Positions 57,895-64,000 of a DNA stretch of 64,000 bases are shown one piece after another. Numbering within the stretch: the stretch's first letter is position 1; every line of letters begins with the position of its first letter. The position numbers and the translations under genes are program-made. The notes under the pieces are model-generated. The model had not been told where the DNA came from. It searched no databases and was given only the letters and a program-made list of their open reading frames with translations. The DNA comes from Halomonas sp. BDJS001. Its GTDB lineage: Bacteria; Pseudomonadota; Gammaproteobacteria; Pseudomonadales; Halomonadaceae. The stretch covers positions 2,480,001 through 2,544,000 of the forward strand of contig NZ_CP110535.1 in the NCBI RefSeq assembly GCF_026104355.1. The letters are read 5' to 3'.

Positions 57895-58581
57895 TCACTT
57901 TTCCACACTGTGAGCGTCTGTACTGCTTTTAGGTGCAGAATTGGGCGCGGATGCAGTAACGCCGCAGCCTTTTAGAATAACGTGCTCAAGGAAGCTAGAG
58001 ATGGATTCAAGATCCTCCTCCGTTAACGCATCGCGGCCTAGAATACCGCTGACCTGAGCGCTATATTCAGTGTAATGCTGGGTGGCAGACCAAATCAGGA
58101 AAATAAGCCAACGCGGGTCGACAGCATCCATTTTTCCCTGGGCAGACCAATGGCGAATGATTGCGGCACGAGAAGCCACCCAATCGCGTAATTCTCCCCT
58201 CAGATACTCAGTCAAGAAGGGAGCGCCAGCTAAAATTTCCGCCGCAAAGAGTTTTGAGCCTTCTGGATAGCGCTGCCCAAGCACCATTTTAGTGCGAATA
58301 AAATCGCTGAGTACCGTCGCAGGATCGCTATCAGGGGTAATATCTTCAAGCACTTCGTTCCAGCGACGCATCATGCGGTTAAGCAGCCGCACATAAAGCG
58401 CTTGCTTACTGCCCATATAGTACAAAATATTGGCTTTGGGGAGACCGGCTCGGTCAGCGATCACTTGCAAGCTCGCCCCGCGATAGCCGTGTTGAGAGAA
58501 CACCTCCTCAGCGGCCATCAGGATACTTGTCTCTATTTTTTCCCGGCTTGGGTTTTCAGAAGGGACAGATACGACGGTCAT
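57895..58581 (-). CDS. TetR-family regulator, RutR-like
   Basis: From ATG 58581 (AAGGA upstream) the protein has 228 residues. The DNA-binding domain (about 14-60) reads IETSILMAAEEVFSQHGYRG, then ASLQVIADRAGLPKANILYYM. The C-terminal ligand domain (LIFLIWSATQHYTEYSAQVS... FLEHVILKGCGV) resembles RutR/YcdC regulators of pyrimidine and purine use. It is divergent from xdhABC-guaD, and a perfect palindrome lies in the shared promoter region. Repression of the purine-degradation genes, relieved by a purine or pyrimidine, is inferred. Confidence 0.87.
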   Translation of the reverse strand: MTVVSVPSENPSREKIETSILMAAEEVFSQHGYRGASLQVIADRAGLPKANILYYMGSKQALYVRLLNRMMRRWNEVLEDITPDSDPATVLSDFIRTKMVLGQRYPEGSKLFAAEILAGAPFLTEYLRGELRDWVASRAAIIRHWSAQGKMDAVDPRWLIFLIWSATQHYTEYSAQVSGILGRDALTEEDLESISSFLEHVILKGCGVTASAPNSAPKSSTDAHSVEK

Positions 58582-58717
58582 TAACAGTGTTCCTTGATAA
58601 GAGTCGGTGGGTAGGCTAATCGCCCCAAATAATGGCATTTAGCATAAGCTTGCCCCACTCCTGTGCAGCGAGCAAATACTTGCAAGGTAGGGCGTTTTGT
58701 CCCAAGCTCAACGCATA

Positions 58718-58733
58718 TTGACCGATCGGTCAG
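58718..58733. promoter_or_regulatory. Predicted operator of the RutR-like regulator
   Basis: TTGACCGATCGGTCAG contains the perfect 14-bp palindrome TGACCGATCGGTCA (58719-58732). It fits the known RutR consensus form TTGACCAnnTGGTCAA. It lies 38 bp before the xdhA start and just upstream of a -10-like TATACA (58747-58752). Confidence 0.7.
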
Positions 58734-58770
58734 CACGATCTCGGTCTATACAATCACAATGGAGTTCGGC

Positions 58771-60228
58771 ATGGCAACGATTGCGTTCCTGCTCAATGGT
58801 ACCCCCCAGCGGTGTAACGTTTCACCCGACACCAGTATTTTAACCCTATTGCGCGAGCATTTGGCCCAAACGGGTACCAAAGAGGGCTGCGCCTCGGGCG
58901 ATTGCGGCGCTTGCACCGTGGCGATTGGCGAGTTAACGGCCGACAGGCAACATTTTACCAGCGCTAACGCCTGCATTACGCCTGCTCACCAACTGCAGGG
59001 TAGGCACTTGGTTACCGTTGAAGGGTTATCAGCAAAGGGGCATTTGCACCCAGCCCAGGAAGCGATGATCGAATGCCATGGTAGCCAGTGTGGTTTTTGC
59101 ACGCCGGGTATCGTTATGTCGCTGTTCACCCTGCATCACGATCTTACCCAGCGGCCCTCACCACTAACACCAGAACGACTTGAAGCCGCGCTAGGCGGAA
59201 ACCTGTGCCGCTGCACCGGCTATCGCCCAATCCGCGATGCAGCGTTGGGTATGAACGCTATTGCCTACCAGCCCCCCCAATGGTTCGACGCGTCGCTGCC
59301 AGCGTCAGTAAGCGACACTCAGCCCATCGATTCAGCGGAACCAGCACCCTTTTTTGCCCAGCCAATATCCCTGGCAGCGCTAACGCAACTACGTCAAGCG
59401 GCTCCAAAGGCGCGCTTGGTAGCAGGCGGCACAGATCTCTGGCTTGAGAGCACTCAGCGCTTGGCAACCCTTGATCAGTTGATTGACGTTTCCCGGGTGG
59501 CCGAGCTATTAACAGTTGAAGAAGCCATACATGAGCATCAAAGTGGCTGGTGGATAGGCGCCGGGGTTACCTATACCCAGCTGGAGCCGCTGTTTGACCA
59601 GTACTTTCCTGCGTTTGCCCATCTGCTACACCGGCTAGGCTCCCAGCAGATTCGCAACCGGGGCACCCTGGGTGGCAACATTGCCAATGCCTCACCTATT
59701 GGCGATACGCCCCCGGTGCTACTGGCCTTGGGGGCTCAGGTGGCGCTTGCCAGCGTGAGTGGCGAGCGCTGCTTAGCGCTTGAGGAATTCTTTTTGGACT
59801 ATAAAAAGACCGCGCTAGCAGTTGATGAAGTCGTTTCACGAATTTTCATTCCCCAACCGATTGAGGGCAGCCAACTACGCGTTTGGAAGCTCTCCAAGCG
59901 CCGCGAAGATGATATCTCCGCGCTACTCGGCGCCTTTAGCTACCGCGTTGAGCAGAGTGTCATGCGTGATGTACGAATCGCCTTTGGCGGCATGGCCGCT
60001 ACTCCCAAACGCGCGCTAGCAGCCGAAGCAGCGCTTGAGGGCAGCACTATTAATCGCGAGGCATTTCGCGCCGCTCAACAGGCACTTGAAGATGACTTCC
60101 AACCTATGAGTGACGTGCGAGGCAGCCACCACTATCGCCAGCAAGCTGCCCAAAATCTCATTGAACGCCTCTACCTTTCTCTCTCAGCGCCCGACCAAGA
60201 GGTGATGCTCCATGCGTACGCTCACTAA
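58771..60228 (+). CDS. xdhA: Xanthine dehydrogenase small subunit (FeS/FAD)
   Basis: From ATG 58771 (GGAG upstream) the protein has 485 residues. The first [2Fe-2S] domain has GCASGDCGACTV (Cys40, Cys45, Cys48). The second has CHGSQCGFCTPGIVMSL and CRCTGYRPI. A linker follows, then the FAD domain with LVAGGTDLWLE and LGSQQIRNRGTLGGNIANAS. It passes electrons from the molybdenum subunit to NAD. It overlaps xdhB by 17 bp. Confidence 0.96.
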   Translation: MATIAFLLNGTPQRCNVSPDTSILTLLREHLAQTGTKEGCASGDCGACTVAIGELTADRQHFTSANACITPAHQLQGRHLVTVEGLSAKGHLHPAQEAMIECHGSQCGFCTPGIVMSLFTLHHDLTQRPSPLTPERLEAALGGNLCRCTGYRPIRDAALGMNAIAYQPPQWFDASLPASVSDTQPIDSAEPAPFFAQPISLAALTQLRQAAPKARLVAGGTDLWLESTQRLATLDQLIDVSRVAELLTVEEAIHEHQSGWWIGAGVTYTQLEPLFDQYFPAFAHLLHRLGSQQIRNRGTLGGNIANASPIGDTPPVLLALGAQVALASVSGERCLALEEFFLDYKKTALAVDEVVSRIFIPQPIEGSQLRVWKLSKRREDDISALLGAFSYRVEQSVMRDVRIAFGGMAATPKRALAAEAALEGSTINREAFRAAQQALEDDFQPMSDVRGSHHYRQQAAQNLIERLYLSLSAPDQEVMLHAYAH

Positions 60229-62635
60229 ACTGGACGGCGATAGCAGCCGTGCTCGCCGTGAACTGCACGACCACATTCAAGGCTCTGGCCCCTTGGCACG
60301 CCATACGGTTGACAGCACTGGACAACGCCAGGCAGGAAGTGCCAGCTTTCACGAAAGTGCCGAAAAACACGTCACCGGCAAGGCCGCTTATATTGACGAC
60401 TTGACCTTACCGGCCGACGCGCTGCATGTGGCGCTAGGCCTATCGCCTGTTGCCCACGGCACCTTAACTCAGCTTGATCTCAGCAAGGTGAAAGCAGCGC
60501 CCGGGGTGGTCGATGTGATTACCTTTCATGAGGTGCCGGGGCATACCGATATCGGGCCGGTCTTTCCGGGCGACCCCATCTTTGTCGATCAGGAAATCAG
60601 CTACGCGGGTCAGTGCCTCTTTGCCGTTGCCGCAACGTCGCTACAGTTGGCTCGCCGTGCCGTCAAGTTAGCCAACGTTAGCATCGATGAGCAGCCCGCC
60701 AGTTTAGACCCGGTGGCCGCCGCTGAGCGCGAAGAGTTTGTCCGCCCGACTCATGTCCAGACCCGTGGTGATTGGCAGCAGGCGCTTGATCAAGCAGAAC
60801 AGATTATTGAAGGCGAATTGTTCGTCGGTGGCCAAGAGCACTTCTACCTGGAAGGCCAGGCCTGCGTGGTTCACCCCACCGAAGATGAGGGCGTCATCGT
60901 CCACACCTCCAACCAGCACCCCAGTGAAACCCAGAAATTGGTGGCAGAGGTGCTCGATATTCCTTTTCATGCGGTAACCGTAGAAGTGCGCCGTATGGGC
61001 GGCGGCTTTGGCGGCAAAGAAACCCAAGCGTCGCCCTGGGCGTGTATTGCCGCAATAATTGCTCGCCGCACCAGCAAGACGGTACGACTCCGCTTACCAC
61101 GCAGCGAAGATATGCGCGCCACAGGTAAACGCCACCCCTTCCATAATCGCTACCGGCTCGCCATTGATGCTGAGGGCGTTATTCAGGGTGGCAAGATCAC
61201 GGTGATAGGTGACTGCGGTTACTCACCGGATCTCTCCGACGCCATCGTTGACCGGGCCATGTTTCATGCCGATAACGCCTATTCGCTGGGGGATGCCCAG
61301 GTAGTCGGGCATCGTGCCAAAACCCATACCGCCTCCAATACCGCATTCCGGGGTTTTGGTGGCCCTCAGGGAATGATGATTATTGAAGCAGCCATGGATG
61401 ATATTGCGCGTAAGATTGGCGAGGATCCGTTGACCATTCGTAAGCGCAATTTTTACCGTGATGGCCGCGAGGTGACCCACTATGGCCAACAGGTCGATCA
61501 GCGACAGCTACTGCATACCCTGGTTGAAACCCTTGAAAACGACAGCGAATACTGGGCACGACGCAACGCGGTCAGTGCGTTCAACGCCACCAGCCCTGTT
61601 ATTAAAAAAGGCCTGGCACTTACCCCGGTTAAATTTGGCATTTCATTCACCGCCCAGCACCTTAATCAGGCCGGCGCCCTGCTACATGTGTACACCGATG
61701 GCAGCGTGATGATTAATCACGGCGGCACCGAGATGGGCCAGGGGCTACACACCAAGATTTGTCAGGTAGTGGCCAGGGAGCTGGGGCTGGATTTAGATAA
61801 GGTGCGCATTACCGCTACGCGAACCGATAAAGTCCCCAACACATCCCCTACCGCGGCCTCTAGCGGCGCTGACTTAAACGGTATGGCAGCCCGGGATGCC
61901 GCTAGCAAACTGCGTGAACGCCTATTCGATTTTGCCGCCGAGCACTATTCAGAGGGCTTGGATCGGGAGGGCATGCGTTTGGAAGACGGCATGTTAGTGG
62001 CCGGGTTCGGCGAAAGCGAACGTAGCATCCCCTGGGGAGAGTTGGTGCAAACGGCCTATCTCAATCGCATATCACTGTCTGAAAAGGGCTTTTATGCCAC
62101 ACCGCTGATTCACTACGATCGCTCAGTGGGTCAGGGCCGGCCCTTCTACTACTATGCCTTTGGCGCTGCGGTGGCGGAAGTGAGTGTGGATACCCTGAGC
62201 GGAGAGTATCAGGTGGATCGCGTCGACATTCTGCATGATGTAGGCGACTCACTAAACCCTGCCATTGATATTGGCCAGGTGGAGGGTGGCTTTATCCAGG
62301 GAATGGGCTGGCTAACCAGCGAAGAGCTTAAGTGGAACGATAAAGGCGTGCTGGTTAGCGATGGCCCGGCAACTTATAAAATCCCCACCTTTGGGGATCT
62401 ACCGGCTATCTTCAATGTCACGCTAATGGAGGGGCATCCCAACTCCATGGCCAGCCTCTACCGCTCAAAAGCAGTGGGCGAGCCTCCTTTTATGCTGGGT
62501 ATTAGTGTCTGGTCGGCGCTCCGTGACGCCCTCTCGAGCCTTACCGATTACTCCCTATCACCCGACTTGGACACGCCGGCAACGCCTGAGCGAGTGATGC
62601 TGGCGGCCAATGCCATCAGGAAGAGAGCGCTGTGA
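60212..62635 (+). CDS. xdhB: Xanthine dehydrogenase large subunit (molybdopterin)
   Basis: An 807-residue molybdenum hydroxylase chain. After an N-terminal 40-residue lead, HVTGKAAYIDDLTLPADALH starts the a/b hammerhead domain. The molybdopterin-binding parts include RRMGGGFGGKETQ, FRGFGGPQGMMIIE and HGGTEMGQGLHTK; the catalytic Glu is in KAVGEPPFMLG. It oxidises hypoxanthine to xanthine to urate. The start overlaps the xdhA end; GTGA overlap with xdhC. Confidence 0.96.
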   Translation: MRTLTKLDGDSSRARRELHDHIQGSGPLARHTVDSTGQRQAGSASFHESAEKHVTGKAAYIDDLTLPADALHVALGLSPVAHGTLTQLDLSKVKAAPGVVDVITFHEVPGHTDIGPVFPGDPIFVDQEISYAGQCLFAVAATSLQLARRAVKLANVSIDEQPASLDPVAAAEREEFVRPTHVQTRGDWQQALDQAEQIIEGELFVGGQEHFYLEGQACVVHPTEDEGVIVHTSNQHPSETQKLVAEVLDIPFHAVTVEVRRMGGGFGGKETQASPWACIAAIIARRTSKTVRLRLPRSEDMRATGKRHPFHNRYRLAIDAEGVIQGGKITVIGDCGYSPDLSDAIVDRAMFHADNAYSLGDAQVVGHRAKTHTASNTAFRGFGGPQGMMIIEAAMDDIARKIGEDPLTIRKRNFYRDGREVTHYGQQVDQRQLLHTLVETLENDSEYWARRNAVSAFNATSPVIKKGLALTPVKFGISFTAQHLNQAGALLHVYTDGSVMINHGGTEMGQGLHTKICQVVARELGLDLDKVRITATRTDKVPNTSPTAASSGADLNGMAARDAASKLRERLFDFAAEHYSEGLDREGMRLEDGMLVAGFGESERSIPWGELVQTAYLNRISLSEKGFYATPLIHYDRSVGQGRPFYYYAFGAAVAEVSVDTLSGEYQVDRVDILHDVGDSLNPAIDIGQVEGGFIQGMGWLTSEELKWNDKGVLVSDGPATYKIPTFGDLPAIFNVTLMEGHPNSMASLYRSKAVGEPPFMLGISVWSALRDALSSLTDYSLSPDLDTPATPERVMLAANAIRKRAL

Positions 62636-63501
62636 GTAAACATCAAGCACCGGAAACCTGGCATGCGGCACTGCATCGCTTACAGCGCGACGGCATCCCC
62701 CATGTATTAGCCACCCAGGTGACCAGCGCAGGCTCAACACCCCGCGAGCCCGGTGCGCGTATGGTGATCACTAATGATGCTATCTTCGATACGCTGGGAG
62801 GCGGCACCTTTGAGTGGCAAACCATTTCCGCCGCGCGTGCCTGTTTGGCTGAGCAACGCTACGGACTCAGCTTAGAAGCTTTCTCTCTGGGTGGACGAAG
62901 TGGCCAGTGTTGTGGCGGCTTCGTCAACATCTTCCTGGAAGCCTTTCCCGGCGCGACGAACCACATCGCCATCTTTGGCGCAGGCCATGTCGGGCAAGAG
63001 ATCGTTAAGTTAGGCGCCCCGCTGCCCTGGCAGTTGCACTGGTTCGATAGCCGTAGTGATGTGTTTGCCGGGCATCACCAACCGCGACTTCACTGTTATT
63101 CGCTTGGTGATACAGGGAAATGCGTCGCCGACTTGCCTGCAGATATACATGCGCTGGTATTGACGCATAATCATGACGAAGACTACATGCTGATCAAAGC
63201 GCTAATTGAGCGCGATGACGTAGCATCCATTGGGCTGATTGGTTCAGACAGCAAATGGGTAAGCTTTAAAGGGCGGCTGAAACGCGACGGTTACTCTGAC
63301 GCACAAATAGCGCGTGTGCGAAGCCCCATTGGTCGCATCCACGCAACGAAGCTGACTAATAAAACGCCCTATGCGATTGCGCTAACGGTGGTGGCTGAGC
63401 TGCTTTGGCTAACAGACATACCCACTTGTCAAGAAAACCGCGGGCTGGATTCCCAGTCACTGCAAACGCTATTGACCGATCCTCCGACGACCACGAGTTA
63501 A
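62632..63501 (+). CDS. xdhC: Xanthine dehydrogenase accessory protein XdhC
   Basis: A 289-residue protein starting at GTG 62632, overlapping the xdhB stop by 4 bp. The N-terminal part (TSAGSTPREPGARMVITNDA, SLGGRSGQCCGGFVNIFLEA) binds molybdenum cofactor, and the C-terminal Rossmann fold (AIFGAGHVGQEIVKLGAPLP; ALVLTHNHDEDYMLIKALIE; GLIGSDSKWVSFKGRL) is typical. XdhC sulfurates or protects the cofactor and inserts it into XdhB. Confidence 0.93.
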   Translation: MSKHQAPETWHAALHRLQRDGIPHVLATQVTSAGSTPREPGARMVITNDAIFDTLGGGTFEWQTISAARACLAEQRYGLSLEAFSLGGRSGQCCGGFVNIFLEAFPGATNHIAIFGAGHVGQEIVKLGAPLPWQLHWFDSRSDVFAGHHQPRLHCYSLGDTGKCVADLPADIHALVLTHNHDEDYMLIKALIERDDVASIGLIGSDSKWVSFKGRLKRDGYSDAQIARVRSPIGRIHATKLTNKTPYAIALTVVAELLWLTDIPTCQENRGLDSQSLQTLLTDPPTTTS

Positions 63502-63502
63502 T

Positions 63503-64000
63503 ATGACTTCTTCTCTCAATACGTTTATTCGTGCCGAATTGATCAGCTTTGCCCGCGACCCAGGGGATGGCGATATGCCCGAACCGGGCAGCTTAGAGCA
63601 CTACGGCGATGGCTTGCTGTGGCTGAAGGGCCAGCAAATTCATGCCGTTGGCCATTTCGCAGAACTTTCACCTTCGTTACCCAAAGGTGCGGAAGTGATT
63701 GATTACCGTGACAAACTGATTATGCCAGGGTTTATTGATACCCACGTGCACTATGTGCAGTTGGATATCATGGCCTCTTATGGGCGTCAGCTACTTGACT
63801 GGTTAAACGACTACACTTTTCCCGAAGAGTGTCGTTTTGCCAATCACGCCCATGCGGAAGCGCTCTCTAACGCCTTTTTGGATGAGATGCTACGTGCGGG
63901 CACTACGACTGCCCAGGTATTTGGCTCTAGCCACCCTGGCTCCGTAGACGCCTTTTTCACTGCCTGCCAAAAGCGCCAATTACGTATGTTGGTGGGTAAG
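63503..64000 (+). CDS. guaD: Guanine deaminase, N-terminal part (cut by window end)
   Basis: Begins ATG 63503, one base after the xdhC stop. About 166 residues are present: MTSSLNTFIRAELISFARDP, then LIMPGFIDTHVHYVQLDIMA with the metal-binding HxH pair, and YGRQLLDWLNDYTFPEECRF, which is characteristic of guanine deaminases. It converts guanine to xanthine, the substrate of the xanthine dehydrogenase encoded just upstream. The remaining metal ligands lie beyond the window. Confidence 0.92.
   Translation, partial: MTSSLNTFIRAELISFARDPGDGDMPEPGSLEHYGDGLLWLKGQQIHAVGHFAELSPSLPKGAEVIDYRDKLIMPGFIDTHVHYVQLDIMASYGRQLLDWLNDYTFPEECRFANHAHAEALSNAFLDEMLRAGTTTAQVFGSSHPGSVDAFFTACQKRQLRMLVGK

Overview
The window reads as a chromosomal core segment of a moderately halophilic gammaproteobacterium, most like Halomonas (Halomonadaceae). 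The reasons are Pseudomonas-like synteny of several core blocks (tig-clpP-clpX-lon-hupB-ppiD, glnS-cysS beside ppiB-lpxH, thrS-infC-rpmI-rplT-pheST-ihfA, and the aa3 cytochrome oxidase locus), acidic proteins such as PpiD, and an osmoprotectant ABC operon. The taxon is inferred from gene content only. No rRNA, tRNA, CRISPR, insertion sequence or prophage was seen.

Layout. 1-1077: etfBA (electron transfer flavoprotein). 1209-9686: two divergent operons that look like a catabolic beta-oxidation module. One side carries acyl-CoA dehydrogenase, acyl-CoA ligase, hotdog thioesterase and a polytopic membrane protein; the other carries 3-hydroxyacyl-CoA dehydrogenase, thiolase and a frameshifted IclR regulator. 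A 15-bp palindrome TTTTGCATAGCAAAA lies between the operons and recurs in degenerate form upstream of etfBA. 9791-13319: an MCE/Mla-type lipid ABC transporter with a STAS domain fused to the permease. 13329-18756: branched-chain 2-oxoacid dehydrogenase genes (E1alpha, E1beta, E2) followed in the same direction by a Hanks-type protein kinase. 18953-22850: an OsmF/YehZYXW-type osmoprotectant importer whose ATPase gene is frameshifted.

22973-36051: cysS and glnS, divergent ppiB-lpxH, then ppiD, hupB, lon, clpX, clpP and tig (translation, folding and proteolysis). 36331-37525: a small membrane protein, a MioC-like flavodoxin and a DUF2788 protein. 37713-44898: ihfA, pheT, pheS, rplT, rpmI, infC and thrS in the classical order. 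infC starts at ATC, and the thrS leader has a hairpin whose loop copies a tRNA-Thr anticodon loop. 45120-46802: an OmpA-like lipoprotein with calcium-binding-type repeats and a DUF2489 protein.

46936-55039: cytochrome c oxidase and heme A genes (ctaB, frameshifted ctaA, a SCO-like protein, surf1, DUF2909, ctaE, cox11, ctaD, ctaC, DUF2970). 55209-57887: a small lipoprotein and the helicase hrpB. 57895-64000: purine catabolism, with a RutR-like TetR regulator divergent from xdhABC and guaD (cut by the window edge) and a perfect TGACCGATCGGTCA palindrome in the divergent promoter region.

Three otherwise normal genes (IclR at 8866, the YehX-type ATPase at 19719, ctaA at 47868) are each broken by one missing base in or beside a short homopolymer. 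This pattern fits consensus sequencing errors better than three independent pseudogenes; reads would decide.
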